A model generated the notes under the pieces. It was not told where the DNA came from and did not search any database. It worked only from the letters and a program-made list of their open reading frames with translations. DNA of 10,516 nucleotides from an uncultured Burkholderiales bacterium. GTDB taxonomy: Bacteria; Pseudomonadota; Gammaproteobacteria; Burkholderiales; Burkholderiaceae. Below are positions 1-6,321 of this stretch, in pieces. The first letter of the stretch is position 1; every line of letters starts with the position of its first letter. A program made the position numbers and the translations under genes. The stretch lies in contig CAMLJY010000131.1 of assembly GCA_946480465.1 (NCBI GenBank), forward strand, positions 1 through 10,516. Direction: 5' to 3'.

Positions 1-60
1 CTCCACTTCGCCCCTTCGGGTTCAGTCGAGCCTTTGCTTCGTGACGCACCATGGGGCGCG

Positions 61-66
61 ATTGTA
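61..66 (-). promoter_or_regulatory. Candidate -10 element for a gene left of the window
   Basis: Reading the minus strand, the hexamer is TACAAT in the context CTACAATCGC, the same form seen before ptsN, bamE and the diiron gene in this window. No good -35 is seen 16-18 bases upstream. Transcription would start near position 54 and run off the left edge. The last bases on that strand before the edge include GTGGAG, which could be a ribosome binding site for a start codon just outside. In related Burkholderiales the gene after exbD is often leuS, but no LeuS sequence is visible, so that is inference. Confidence 0.4.
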
Positions 67-125
67 GGGAGTGGGCCTCCCGGCTCACGGCCTTCGTGGC
101 CTGCCTTGCGGCGGCCTTCGTGGGC

Positions 126-145
126 GCAGCCTGCCGGCAGGCTGC
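126..145 (-). terminator. Hairpin downstream of exbD, possible terminator
   Basis: A perfect 20-bp palindrome with 8-bp arms GCAGCCTG and CAGGCTGC around CCGG lies 47 bases after the exbD stop on the minus strand. It is not followed by a T run, so intrinsic termination would be weak; it could protect the 3' end or act with Rho. It sits between exbD and the candidate promoter at 61-66, as an end-of-operon hairpin would. Confidence 0.4.
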
Positions 146-192
146 TCATGCGCCATCCGGGGCGTCCGGGGGATCCGGCGCCCGGCTTCGTC

Positions 193-618
193 CTACCTGG
201 CAGGCGCGGTTGATTCGGTCACGAAGCCGATGCGCACCAGTCCCCCCTCCTGCACCAGGCCGATCAGCTCGGCGATGCGGCCGTAGGGCACGCTCTTGTC
301 GGCGCGCAGTTGCACCTCGGTGGCCGGGTTGCGCTCGGCCGCCTCGCGCACACGGCGTTTCAGCGCCTCGGAGTCCAGTGCCTCGTCGCCCCAGTAGAGT
401 TTGCCCTGCGGGTCGACGGCCACGGTGATGAACTGCGCCGCGTCCGTCGGCCGCGCGCCCTCCGTCTTCGGCAGGTCCAGCTTCAGGCTGGAGGTCATCA
501 GCGGCGCGGTGATCATGAAGATCACCAGCAGCACGAGCATCACGTCGATCAGCGGCGTCATGTTGATGTCGCTCATCGGATTGGCGCCGGTGCGGCGCTC
601 GAGCCGGCCGAAGGCCAT
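193..618 (-). CDS. exbD: ExbD/TolR-family proton-channel subunit
   Basis: This 141-residue protein belongs to the ExbD/TolR family, whose members pair with ExbB/TolQ in an inner-membrane proton channel that energises TonB- or Tol-dependent outer-membrane work. A short cytoplasmic N-terminus ends in the family signature MSDINMTPLIDVMLVLLVIF (residues 15-34). One membrane helix spans about residues 22-41 and carries Asp25, the conserved charged residue of the proton path. The rest is a periplasmic domain of about 95 residues. Length is normal. The start lies 6 bp after the exbB stop, so the two are co-transcribed and probably translationally coupled. Neither tonB nor tolA/pal is in the window, so ExbD versus TolR cannot be settled here; the dapB-exbB-exbD order is common in Burkholderiales. 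The family call is firm and the symbol less so. Confidence 0.93.
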   Translation of the reverse strand: MAFGRLERRTGANPMSDINMTPLIDVMLVLLVIFMITAPLMTSSLKLDLPKTEGARPTDAAQFITVAVDPQGKLYWGDEALDSEALKRRVREAAERNPATEVQLRADKSVPYGRIAELIGLVQEGGLVRIGFVTESTAPAR

Positions 619-624
619 GGCCGC

Positions 625-1317
625 TCAGCCGAGGTCTGGCGGTGCGTCGCCGCCCAGCACGTCGGGCGGTGTGCTGCCCCCCAGCGCCATCTCGCGCAGG
701 TCGTGCGCGAATCCTTCCAGCTCCGCCTCGCAGGCCGCGACCCACTTGCCGAACAGGTTGTAGGCCAGCACTGCGGGGATCGCGACGGCCAGGCCCGCGG
801 CCGTCATCACCAGCGCTTCGCCGACTGGCCCCGAGACCTTCTCGATCGTGATCGAGCCCGCGGTCGAGATGCTGACCAGCGCATGGTAGATGCCCCAGAC
901 CGTGCCGAAGAGGCCGATGAAGGGCGCCGTACTGCCAATGGAGGCGAGCAGCACCTGTCCGAACTGCAGGTGGGCCAGGCCGCGGTGCAGTGCATCGCGC
1001 AGCCGGCGCGTCAGCTGCGAGGCGAGGGCGCCATGCGTTTCCAGCGTGCCGCGTGCCTCCCGTGCGGCGGCTGCATCGAGCAGCGGCAGCAGCACCTGTT
1101 CGCGATCCAGCGCGGACAGCCTGGCTCGCCCGTTCTGCAGCGAATCGGCAGCCCAGAAGGCGGGCACCGCGCGGCCGATGTCGCGGCGCGCGCGCTGCAG
1201 CACCCAACCCTTCCAGAGGATCACGACCCAGCCGCTGATGGACATCAGCAGCAGCAGCGCCGCCACCGCACGTCCGATGCCATCGGCCTGGCTCCAGAAC
1301 TGGCTGAGGCCTTCCAT
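625..1317 (-). CDS. exbB: ExbB/TolQ/MotA-family proton-channel subunit
   Basis: A 230-residue polytopic inner-membrane protein that forms the proton channel with the ExbD product encoded just downstream. Three membrane segments are visible, at about residues 15-37, 122-146 and 166-189. The second contains the family core GSTAPFIGLFGTVWGIYHAL (128-147) and the third GEALVMTAAGLAVAIPAVLA (167-186), with a Glu168 like the conserved glutamate of this helix in ExbB. A cytoplasmic loop lies between helices one and two. The C-terminal tail is Gly/Pro-rich. The start matches the usual family beginning (M-x-x-L-x-x-F-W). No Shine-Dalgarno sequence precedes it; instead a 10-bp hairpin ends on the first base of the start codon (see 1317-1351). 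The dapB stop is 83 bases upstream. ExbB versus TolQ is not decided by sequence alone. Confidence 0.93.
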   Translation of the reverse strand: MEGLSQFWSQADGIGRAVAALLLLMSISGWVVILWKGWVLQRARRDIGRAVPAFWAADSLQNGRARLSALDREQVLLPLLDAAAAREARGTLETHGALASQLTRRLRDALHRGLAHLQFGQVLLASIGSTAPFIGLFGTVWGIYHALVSISTAGSITIEKVSGPVGEALVMTAAGLAVAIPAVLAYNLFGKWVAACEAELEGFAHDLREMALGGSTPPDVLGGDAPPDLG

Positions 1318-1351
1318 GTCAGCGCCGCCCAGCCGTCCAGGGGCGCTGACA
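1317..1351 (-). promoter_or_regulatory. Hairpin enclosing the exbB translation start region
   Basis: On the minus strand the arms TGTCAGCGCC (1351-1342) and GGCGCTGACA (1326-1317) pair perfectly over 10 bp around a 15-base loop. The last paired base is the A of the exbB ATG. The structure covers the whole region where a ribosome binding site would lie. There is no T run after it, so it is not an ordinary terminator. It lies in the dapB-exbB gap and could lower or regulate exbB translation, or mark an mRNA processing site. Confidence 0.5.
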
Positions 1352-1400
1352 CATCCCGCAGCGAGGCGGTGAACGGCGTGAGCTTGCGCGCACCTTCACC

Positions 1401-2219
1401 TCAGGCCAGACCGAGCACGTCGGTCATCGTGAACAGCCCGCGCTGCTGGCCCACCAGAAAGCGTGCCGCGCGCAGCGCGCCTTCGGCATAGCCGGCGCGG
1501 CTGCTGCTTTTGTGTGATATCTCGATGCGCTCGCCGGTCCCCGCGAACATCACCGTGTGGTCGCCGATGATGTCGCCGCCGCGGATCGCCGAGAAGCCGA
1601 TGGTCGACGGGTCGCGCGGGCCGGTGTGGCCTTCGCGGGCGTAGACCGCGCAGTCCTTCAGGTCACGCCCCAGCGCCTTGGCGAGCACCTCGCCTATCTG
1701 CAGTGCGGTGCCGCTGGGTGCGTCTACCTTGTGGCGGTGATGCGCTTCGATCACCTCGATGTCGTAGCCCTGGCTCATCAGGCGGGCGGCCTGGTCCAGC
1801 AGTTTCATCACCACGTGCACGCCCACGTTCATGTTGGGCGCCAGCACGATGGCGATGTGCTTGGCGTGCTCCGCGATCTCGGCCTTCTGCGCCGGCGTGA
1901 AGCCGGTGGTGCCGATGACCGCCCTGACGCCGCGTTCACGGCAGGCAGCGAGGTGGGCCAGCGTGCCTTCCGGCCGGGTGAAGTCGATGATCACCTGCGA
2001 CTGGGCGAAGCCGGCAGCGACGTCACTCGTGATCGCCACCCCGGTGTGCTTGCCGATGGGGGCCCCGGCATCCTGGCCGAGGGCAGGGCTGCCCGCGACG
2101 TCCGTTGCGCCGGCCAGCATGCAATCCGGTGATGCGGCGATCGCCTCGATCAACATGCGGCCCATGCGCCCGGAAGCACCGGGAATCGCGATGCGGAGGC
2201 GGTGGTCAGCAGTGCTCAT
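1401..2219 (-). CDS. dapB: 4-Hydroxy-tetrahydrodipicolinate reductase
   Basis: DapB reduces hydroxy-tetrahydrodipicolinate with NAD(P)H in the diaminopimelate/lysine pathway, supplying lysine and the peptidoglycan cross-linking residue; it is cytoplasmic. The 272-residue length is normal. The N-terminal Rossmann motif GASGRMG is at 14-20, GTTG at 103-106, and the catalytic signature [15 protein letters not shown] at 158-172. His160 and Lys164 match E. coli His159 and Lys163. The start [12 protein letters not shown] was chosen because it places the Rossmann strand at the right distance; the frame stays open upstream, but that part is only a shadow of bamE. The gene begins 2 bp after the bamE stop, so the two are co-transcribed. 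The coupling of dapB to an outer-membrane assembly lipoprotein and a proton channel gives an envelope-themed operon. Confidence 0.97.
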   Translation of the reverse strand: MSTADHRLRIAIPGASGRMGRMLIEAIAASPDCMLAGATDVAGSPALGQDAGAPIGKHTGVAITSDVAAGFAQSQVIIDFTRPEGTLAHLAACRERGVRAVIGTTGFTPAQKAEIAEHAKHIAIVLAPNMNVGVHVVMKLLDQAARLMSQGYDIEVIEAHHRHKVDAPSGTALQIGEVLAKALGRDLKDCAVYAREGHTGPRDPSTIGFSAIRGGDIIGDHTVMFAGTGERIEISHKSSSRAGYAEGALRAARFLVGQQRGLFTMTDVLGLA

Positions 2220-2221
2220 GC

Positions 2222-2761
2222 TCAGGACGGCTCCAGCGGAGGATAGGTGCGTGCCGGACCGGCCGGCTGGGCTTCGGGTGCCGGCTGCGGCGGCGGCTTC
2301 GGCAGCGCCTGCTTCTGTGCCTCCGTCAGCTCCAGCACGGGTGGCTTGCCCGGCTTGATGCGCGAGATCGATGCGACGAACTCCTTCTCGGTCGGCAGGT
2401 CCGGCGCCTCCAGGCTCTTCAGCTTGTCGCCGTCGAAGCGCGCGACGATCGAGCGTCGCTGCGGCTCGGTGCCTGGCCGCTTGATGGTGAAGACGTAGTC
2501 CCAGCGGTTGGCGTGGAAGATGTCCGTCAGCATCGGCGAGCCGAGGATGTCCCGCACCTGGTCGCGCGTCATGCCGGGTTTGACCTGCGCCGCCTGCTCC
2601 TTCGTGACGACGTTGCCCTGCACGATCTCGATGCGGTAGGGCGTGATGACGCCGAGGAAGTTGTCCGAGCTCTGCAGCGATGCGCAGCCGCTGGCACACA
2701 GCACCGCGGCGACAGCCAGGCCGCGGCCGAGCCAGTGATTCGGGGAGGGGAGGCCTGACAT
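2222..2761 (-). CDS. bamE: Outer-membrane assembly lipoprotein BamE (SmpA/OmlA family)
   Basis: BamE is a small lipoprotein of the BAM complex that inserts beta-barrel proteins into the outer membrane. The 179-residue product starts with a hydrophobic signal ending in ASGC, giving Cys26 as the predicted lipidated residue; Ala at -3 of the lipobox is less usual than Leu. The SmpA/OmlA domain runs from about residue 34 to 112 and shows the typical stretches [11 protein letters not shown] and [16 protein letters not shown]. After about residue 150 a Pro/Ala-rich tail follows that the shorter enteric proteins lack. The start at 2761 gives the best lipoprotein signal; in-frame starts at 2779 and 2806 would add 6 or 15 residues. 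None has a strong ribosome binding site. It is the first gene of the unit and is divergent from fur. Confidence 0.92.
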   Translation of the reverse strand: MSGLPSPNHWLGRGLAVAAVLCASGCASLQSSDNFLGVITPYRIEIVQGNVVTKEQAAQVKPGMTRDQVRDILGSPMLTDIFHANRWDYVFTIKRPGTEPQRRSIVARFDGDKLKSLEAPDLPTEKEFVASISRIKPGKPPVLELTEAQKQALPKPPPQPAPEAQPAGPARTYPPLEPS

Positions 2762-2811
2762 TCGAAGGGCGCCTGGCATCCGCCCGCAAAGGGCGCACCG
2801 GGTCATCTGGA

Positions 2812-2817
2812 TATGAT
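2812..2817 (+). promoter_or_regulatory. Weak candidate -10 for fur
   Basis: TATGAT lies 52 bases before the fur start, with no recognisable -35 at 16-18 bases upstream. It overlaps the presumed 5' end of the bamE transcript, so the two divergent promoters would be nearly back to back. No Fur box resembling the GATAATGATAATCATTATC consensus is seen, so autoregulation is not supported by sequence. Confidence 0.25.
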
Positions 2818-2824
2818 GCGGCCG

Positions 2825-2830
2825 ATTCTA
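2825..2830 (-). promoter_or_regulatory. Candidate -10 for the bamE-dapB-exbB-exbD unit
   Basis: The minus strand reads CTAGAATCGG here, matching the CTAnAATC form at other promoters of this window. Transcription would start near 2818, giving a leader of about 57 bases to the chosen bamE start. No clear -35 is seen. Confidence 0.45.
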
Positions 2831-2869
2831 GCGATCGCCTTTTCGTGCCACCCGCCGAGGGCCCGTCTC

Positions 2870-3298
2870 ATGTCTCACGCCGACGATCTCAAAAGCAGCG
2901 GGCTGAAGGCCACGCTGCCGCGCATCAAGATCCTCGAGGTCTTCCAGCGCAGCTCACAACGCCACATGACGGCGGAAGATGTCTTCAAGGCTCTGCTGAC
3001 CGAGGGTGCCGACATCGGCCTGGCCACGGTCTACCGGGTGTTGATGCAGTTCGAGCAGGCCGGGCTGCTGACGCGCAGCCACTTCGAGTCCGGCAAGTCG
3101 GTGTTCGAACTGAACGAGGGCCAGCACCATGACCACCTGGTGTGCCTGACCTGCGGCCGCGTCGAGGAGTTCTACGACCCCGAGATCGAGAAGCGGCAGC
3201 GGTCGGTGGCGCAGGCCCAGGGCTTCGACCTGCAGGACCACACGCTCGCGCTGTACGCGGTGTGCACGAAGAACCCGTGCCCGCACCGGCAGAAGTAG
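2870..3298 (+). CDS. fur: Ferric uptake regulator Fur
   Basis: Fur is the iron-responsive transcription repressor. The 142-residue protein has the usual length and layout: an N-terminal winged helix (about 1-80) containing [20 protein letters not shown] (48-67), then a dimerisation and metal-binding domain. Metal-site residues are visible as HHDH (86-89), the structural-zinc pair Cys92-x-x-Cys95, and a second pair Cys132 and Cys137 near the C-terminus. The start [18 protein letters not shown] fits betaproteobacterial Fur; the frame is open upstream to 2813 but those residues do not look like Fur. The gene is divergent from bamE, a common arrangement in this group, and its stop lies 6 bp from the convergent hprK stop, leaving no room for a separate terminator. 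Fur rather than Zur or PerR is chosen from the close match to the Fur core and from context. Confidence 0.96.
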   Translation: MSHADDLKSSGLKATLPRIKILEVFQRSSQRHMTAEDVFKALLTEGADIGLATVYRVLMQFEQAGLLTRSHFESGKSVFELNEGQHHDHLVCLTCGRVEEFYDPEIEKRQRSVAQAQGFDLQDHTLALYAVCTKNPCPHRQK

Positions 3299-3304
3299 GC
3301 GCCG

Positions 3305-4258
3305 CTACTCCTCGCCTTGCTCCATCGCGCGCTGATGGCGCTCGATGAATTCCTGGTAGGTGTCGATGCCGCGCAACTGCAGGATGGTGTTGCGCACGGC
3401 CGCTTCCACCAGCACGGCCAGGTTGCGGCCGGCATCAACCGTGATGACCACCTTGCGCACGGGGATGCCGAGGATGTCCTCGTAGAGCGGTTCGTAGGGA
3501 AGGCGCTCGAACTCGCGCTCCATCGTCTCCTTGCGCACCAGGTGCACGATGAGCTTCAGGCGCATCTTTCGGCGCACGGCCGTCTCGCCGAAGATCGCCT
3601 TGATGTCGAGCAGGCCGATGCCTCGCACTTCCAGCAGGTTCAGCAGCAACTCCGGGCAGCGGCCCTCGAGTGCGCTTTGCGAGACCTTGTAAAGGTCGAC
3701 TGCATCATCGGCCACCAAGCCGTGGCCGCGGGAGATCAGCTCCAGCCCCAGCTCGCTCTTGCCGAGGCCGGATTCACCCGTGAGCAGCACACCCAGCCCC
3801 AGGATGTCCATGAACACGCCGTGGCGGGTGATGCGGTCGGCGAACAACTGCGCGAGGTAGGCGCGCACGATGTCGATCACCTGGCCCGCCGACTCCGAGG
3901 TGACGAACAGCGGAATCTCCGCGCGGTCGCACATGGCCACCAGCCGGTCCGGTGGGGTCACGCCATCGGCACCGATCAGCACGGGCGGCTCCAGCGTGAC
4001 GATGCGCGAGATGCGGCGCTCCTGGTCCTCCGGCGATGAGGACGACAGGTACGCCACCTCGCGCCGGCCGACGATCTGCACGCGGTACGGGTGGATGTAG
4101 TTCAGGTAGCCGACCAGGTCGGCAGCCGATTGCGCGTCACGCACCGCGGCTTCGTCGAAGCGGCGTTCAGGGTGCGCATGCCCGGCGATCCACTCCCAAC
4201 GCAACGCTTCGCGCTGGGCCTCGAACAAGGCCTCGGCGCTGATCGAGGTGGGTTTCAC
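3305..4258 (-). CDS. hprK: HPr kinase/phosphorylase
   Basis: HprK phosphorylates and dephosphorylates a serine of HPr, the PTS phosphocarrier, and in Proteobacteria tunes the regulatory PTS rather than sugar uptake. The 317-residue protein has the N-terminal domain to about 130 and the kinase domain after it. Walker A GESGLGKS is at 161-168, HGVFMDILG at 146-154, the acidic pair Asp184-Asp185, and the family signature [13 protein letters not shown] at 208-220. The C-terminus keeps [20 protein letters not shown] (276-295). The start codon is GTG at 4258, chosen because the residues after it align with known betaproteobacterial HprK starts; no Shine-Dalgarno is evident. It follows ptsN after 28 bp and is surely co-transcribed with it. 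ptsH and ptsI are not in the window. Confidence 0.96.
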   Translation of the reverse strand: MKPTSISAEALFEAQREALRWEWIAGHAHPERRFDEAAVRDAQSAADLVGYLNYIHPYRVQIVGRREVAYLSSSSPEDQERRISRIVTLEPPVLIGADGVTPPDRLVAMCDRAEIPLFVTSESAGQVIDIVRAYLAQLFADRITRHGVFMDILGLGVLLTGESGLGKSELGLELISRGHGLVADDAVDLYKVSQSALEGRCPELLLNLLEVRGIGLLDIKAIFGETAVRRKMRLKLIVHLVRKETMEREFERLPYEPLYEDILGIPVRKVVITVDAGRNLAVLVEAAVRNTILQLRGIDTYQEFIERHQRAMEQGEE

Positions 4259-4294
4259 CGGTGAGGCGAAGGGCCGATCGGTCCGGTCAGGCGA
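4258..4294. repeat. Imperfect 12-bp direct repeat across the ptsN-hprK junction
   Basis: CCGGTGAGGCGA (4258-4269) and CCGGTCAGGCGA (4283-4294) match at 11 of 12 positions with a 25-bp period. One copy overlaps the ptsN stop and the other touches the hprK GTG start. It may be the trace of a short tandem duplication or chance; no function is claimed. Confidence 0.45.
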
Positions 4295-4757
4295 CCGACT
4301 TCAGCGGTGCCCAATCGGAAATCAGCTTGTGCAGCGCGGCCGCGTCCTCGGCGGCTTTCATGCGTTCGCGCAACTCGCGGTCGGACAGCAACTCGGCGAT
4401 CTCGGACAGGATCTCGAGGTGGCGCTGCGTCGCGGCTTCGGGCACCAGCAGGAAGATCAGCAGGCTCACCGGTTCGTCGTCCGGAGCATCGAAAGGAATC
4501 GGTTGCTGCACGCGCAGCACGGCGGCCAGCGGATTCTTCAGGCCCTTGATGCGGCCGTGCGGGATGGCCACGCCATGGCCGAGACCGGTGGAGCCCAAGC
4601 GTTCCCGGGCAAAGAGGTTGTCGGTCACCGTGGCCCGCGCGATCGCGTGCTGGTTCTCGAACATCAGTCCGGCATGTTCGAACGCTCGCTTCTTGCTCGT
4701 GGCGTCGACATTCACCAGCACGTTGCTGGCGGGCAAGATGGCTGCGAGACGGTTCAT
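4287..4757 (-). CDS. ptsN: Nitrogen-regulatory PTS protein EIIA(Ntr)
   Basis: PtsN is the terminal phosphoacceptor of the nitrogen PTS (EI-Ntr, NPr, EIIA-Ntr), a cytoplasmic regulator that in other bacteria affects potassium transport, nitrogen and carbon responses. The 156-residue protein is a single EIIA type-2 domain of normal length. The phosphorylated histidine is His67 in [11 protein letters not shown] (60-70). The C-terminal motif [21 protein letters not shown] is also typical of the family. The ATG at 4757 was chosen because AGGGA lies 7-11 bases upstream and the protein then starts like other PtsN; an in-frame GTG at 4799 would lie inside the palindrome at 4795-4811. hprK follows after 28 bp. 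A candidate promoter (4821-4826) and repeats lie upstream, so ptsN-hprK may be transcribed apart from hpf. rpoN is not adjacent in this window. Confidence 0.95.
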   Translation of the reverse strand: MNRLAAILPASNVLVNVDATSKKRAFEHAGLMFENQHAIARATVTDNLFARERLGSTGLGHGVAIPHGRIKGLKNPLAAVLRVQQPIPFDAPDDEPVSLLIFLLVPEAATQRHLEILSEIAELLSDRELRERMKAAEDAAALHKLISDWAPLKSVA

Positions 4758-4794
4758 GGCGTTTCCCTGGACAGCGCCGGCTCTTGGCTGCGCG

Positions 4795-4811
4795 GTCACA
4801 GGGCCTGTGAC
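4795..4811. promoter_or_regulatory. 17-bp palindrome at the presumed ptsN transcription start
   Basis: GTCACAG and CTGTGAC form a perfect dyad around GGC. It begins about 10 bases downstream of the TATAAT at 4821-4826, so it covers the first transcribed bases, a usual place for a repressor operator. In RNA it would form a 7-bp hairpin with a 3-base loop at the 5' end. The half-site order is the reverse of a CRP site. No regulator is assigned. Confidence 0.45.
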
Positions 4812-4820
4812 TGAACGGTG

Positions 4821-4826
4821 ATTATA
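4821..4826 (-). promoter_or_regulatory. Candidate -10 for ptsN-hprK
   Basis: The minus strand has a consensus TATAAT in the context CTATAATCAC. The predicted start near 4814 gives a leader of about 57 bases. There is no good -35 at 16-18 bases, which is compatible with activator dependence; the 11-bp-phased repeats at 4870-4889 lie at about -56 to -75 from the start. Confidence 0.5.
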
Positions 4827-4869
4827 GAAATGCGTTGCTGCACCGCACGGTTGACGGCTCCCTCGACCG

Positions 4870-4889
4870 CGGGATGTTCTCGGGATGTT
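4870..4889. repeat. Two 9-bp direct repeats, 11-bp period, upstream of ptsN
   Basis: CGGGATGTT occurs at 4870-4878 and again at 4881-4889. An 11-bp period places both on the same DNA face, as in binding sites of OmpR/PhoB-type regulators. It lies upstream of the candidate ptsN promoter. Confidence 0.45.
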
Positions 4890-4982
4890 GTCACGGCGCT
4901 GCGGACACGGACGGCGCCGGAGACTCGCCTGGCGGTGGGGAGGCGCGTGGCGCGGAGCGGTCGGGCCCGCCCTGTAATGGCA

Positions 4983-5004
4983 ACGGCCCGCACGAGCGGG
5001 CCGT
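4983..5004 (-). terminator. Probable hairpin terminator after hpf
   Basis: A 9-bp perfect stem (ACGGCCCGC/GCGGGCCGT, loop of 4) begins 22 bases after the hpf stop on the minus strand. The following bases TGCCATTAC are only moderately T-rich, so efficiency is uncertain. It separates hpf from ptsN. Confidence 0.6.
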
Positions 5005-5026
5005 CATTCATGTCAGCGCGGGTCGT

Positions 5027-5368
5027 TCAGACTGCGCCGGCATCCATGCGCTTGGTGGATTGGTGGTGATGGTCTTGCAGGCGGTCCTTGTGCCGGCACA
5101 CCTGTCGATCGAGCTTGTCCATCAGCTGGTCGATCGCCGCATAGAGGTCTTCGTGCGATTGTTCGACGAAGATGTCCTTGCCCTTCACGTGGAGAGTGAC
5201 CTCCGCCTTCTGGCGCCGCTCCTTCTCCGTCAGCTTCTCGACCGTCAGCAGCACGTTGATGTCGACCACCTGATCGAAATGCCGGGTGACCCGGTCTAGC
5301 TTGGTGAGCACGTACTCTCTCAGGGCAGGTGTCACCTCGAGGTGGTGTCCGCTGATCGTCAGGTTCAT
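5027..5368 (-). CDS. hpf: Short ribosome hibernation promoting factor HPF (RaiA/YhbH family)
   Basis: The protein binds the small ribosomal subunit and helps form inactive 100S dimers in stationary phase or starvation. It is 113 residues long, so it is the short form without the C-terminal dimerisation domain of long HPF. The family start [20 protein letters not shown] and the central [20 protein letters not shown] (46-65), [17 protein letters not shown] (73-89) are clear. The C-terminus is His/Lys-rich. The start is fixed by a very strong ribosome binding site (AAGGAGGT, 4 bases before ATG); the longer open frame upstream is not coding-like. In many Proteobacteria hpf sits between rpoN and ptsN; here a divergent receiver-type regulator is upstream instead, so hpf must have its own promoter in 5369-5656. 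Confidence 0.95.
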   Translation of the reverse strand: MNLTISGHHLEVTPALREYVLTKLDRVTRHFDQVVDINVLLTVEKLTEKERRQKAEVTLHVKGKDIFVEQSHEDLYAAIDQLMDKLDRQVCRHKDRLQDHHHQSTKRMDAGAV

Positions 5369-5372
5369 CAGA

Positions 5373-5380
5373 ACCTCCTT
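5373..5380 (-). promoter_or_regulatory. Consensus ribosome binding site of hpf
   Basis: AAGGAGGT on the minus strand, 4 bases before the ATG, is the strongest ribosome binding site in the window and decides the hpf start. It suggests high-level translation. Confidence 0.85.
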
Positions 5381-5436
5381 TGCACAAGTGTTGGCCAAGT
5401 CAGTCAGGCAGCGGACCCGCGGGGCGCGAAGCCCAT

Positions 5437-5474
5437 GGATCGGGCCCGTTGCGAACCCAGTGTGCAACCGATCC
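5437..5474. promoter_or_regulatory. Nested inverted repeat in the hpf/regulator intergenic region
   Basis: Outer arms GGATCGG (5437-5443) and CCGATCC (5468-5474) enclose inner arms TTGC (5449-5452) and GCAA (5464-5467). On the minus strand a TTGTCA (5488-5483) followed after 18 bases by CACACT (5464-5459) could be a weak hpf promoter, which this dyad would overlap. It may be an operator or a leader hairpin. Confidence 0.35.
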
Positions 5475-5535
5475 GATGAACGTGACAAGCGGATGACCCG
5501 GTGTAGCATCCCGGGGTTGTGCGAGGTCATGGCCG

Positions 5536-5555
5536 GCGCAGTTCTTTCGCTGCGC
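5536..5555. promoter_or_regulatory. Dyad GCGCAG-N8-CTGCGC upstream of the receiver regulator
   Basis: Perfect 6-bp arms separated by 8 bases lie about 100 bases before the regulator start, just upstream of its weak candidate promoter. The same arms with the same spacing recur at 8985-9004, which could be chance in G+C-rich DNA. Confidence 0.3.
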
Positions 5556-5568
5556 TGCATGCACGGTG

Positions 5569-5596
5569 TCGGCAAGAGCTGAAAACGCGCTAAAGT
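5569..5596 (+). promoter_or_regulatory. Weak candidate promoter of the receiver regulator
   Basis: TCGGCA (5569-5574) and TAAAGT (5591-5596) are 16 bases apart; both are poor matches. The -10 lies 60 bases before the chosen start. Confidence 0.25.
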
Positions 5597-5656
5597 GCGG
5601 AATCTGCATTCGTCGTCGCTTTCCGGGTGACGCGCTCAGGGACCGCCACAGCTTTC

Positions 5657-6280
5657 ATGAGAAAAAGCGCGACCAACGCCGATGTCCTGTCCACCCGCGA
5701 GGCTGCCGAGCGCCTTGGCGTGGCGCTGCGCACCGTGCAACTGTGGGTCGAAGGGGGGGTGCTGCCCGCCTGGAAGACCGCGGGTGGCCACCGCCGCATC
5801 TCGCGTGCCGCCGTTGAAAAGCTGATCGCCGAGCGCAACAACGCCCTGCAGGGAGACGCCCCCCGCGTCGAGTCCGCCGAGCGCCGCCTGCGGGTGCTGG
5901 TGGTCGAGGACGATCCCGATCTGCTGAAGCTCTTCTGCATGGTCATCGAAGGCTGGGAGTTGCCGATCGCGCTGAACACGGCGACGAACGGATTCGAGGC
6001 CTTGCTGCGCATCGGCGACGAGTGCCCGGACTTGCTGCTCACCGACCTGAACATGCCGGGCATGGATGGTTTCCGCATGATCGGGGCGCTGAAGGCCCAG
6101 CAGCAGGGGCGCGAGCACCTGCGCATCGTCGTCATCACCGCACTCGGCCCGGCGGAAATCGCCCACCGCGGCGGCCTGCCTGACGGGGTGAGGGTCTTCA
6201 CCAAGCCGGTACCGTTCGATGAGCTCGAGGCTCTGGCGCGTGAGTGCGCGGCGAACCTGGTCACGCCCGCGCTGCAATAG
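5657..6280 (+). CDS. Regulator with N-terminal MerR/excisionase-like HTH and C-terminal receiver domain
   Basis: The 207-residue protein joins two regulatory domains in the reverse of the usual response-regulator order. Residues 10-56 are a MerR/excisionase-type winged helix: LSTREAAERLGVALRTVQLW, then the wing GGHRRIS (43-49). After a charged linker (57-77), residues 78-196 form a CheY-like receiver with the acidic pocket Glu84-Asp85-Asp86, phospho-acceptor Asp130 in LLTDLNMPGMDGF, switch Thr161 and Lys183 in FTKP, so phosphorylation should work. It is soluble and probably binds DNA, with phosphorylation controlling binding or dimerisation. No histidine kinase is adjacent, so the partner is unknown. 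ATG at 5657 was chosen; a GTG at 5627 in frame would add 10 residues, and neither has a good ribosome binding site. It is divergent from hpf, so hpf and the gene itself are natural candidate targets. I do not recognise a named gene. Confidence 0.88.
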   Translation: MRKSATNADVLSTREAAERLGVALRTVQLWVEGGVLPAWKTAGGHRRISRAAVEKLIAERNNALQGDAPRVESAERRLRVLVVEDDPDLLKLFCMVIEGWELPIALNTATNGFEALLRIGDECPDLLLTDLNMPGMDGFRMIGALKAQQQGREHLRIVVITALGPAEIAHRGGLPDGVRVFTKPVPFDELEALARECAANLVTPALQ

Positions 6281-6315
6281 CTGCCGTTGTGCCGGGTCGG
6301 TGCAGGACCCGATGA

Positions 6316-6321
6316 CATAAT
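6316..6321 (+). promoter_or_regulatory. Candidate -10 for corA
   Basis: CATAAT matches the -10 consensus at 5 of 6 positions, without a clear -35. Start near 6328 would give an unusually long 5' leader of about 180 bases. Confidence 0.4.

Noticed and set aside
1..60. Possible start of leuS at the left edge on the minus strand
   Set aside because: The ATG at 51-49 leads to residues unlike LeuRS; the real start, if present, is outside the window.
146..1207. 353-codon open frame on the minus strand across exbD and exbB
   Set aside because: It is out of frame with two clear family proteins and has the Arg/Ala-rich composition of a G+C-rich shadow frame.
310..1491. 393-codon open frame on the plus strand
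   Set aside because: Antisense shadow of exbD/exbB; His/Arg/Gln-rich, low-complexity translation without domains.
2831..2853. Sigma-54-like box TGGCACG on the minus strand upstream of bamE
   Set aside because: The -24 half matches but the -12 GC is one base too close and the TTGC half is absent.
5380..5400. Sigma-54-like TTGGC...TTGTGC on the minus strand just before the hpf ribosome site
   Set aside because: GG-to-GC spacing is one base too long and transcription would start inside the ribosome binding site.
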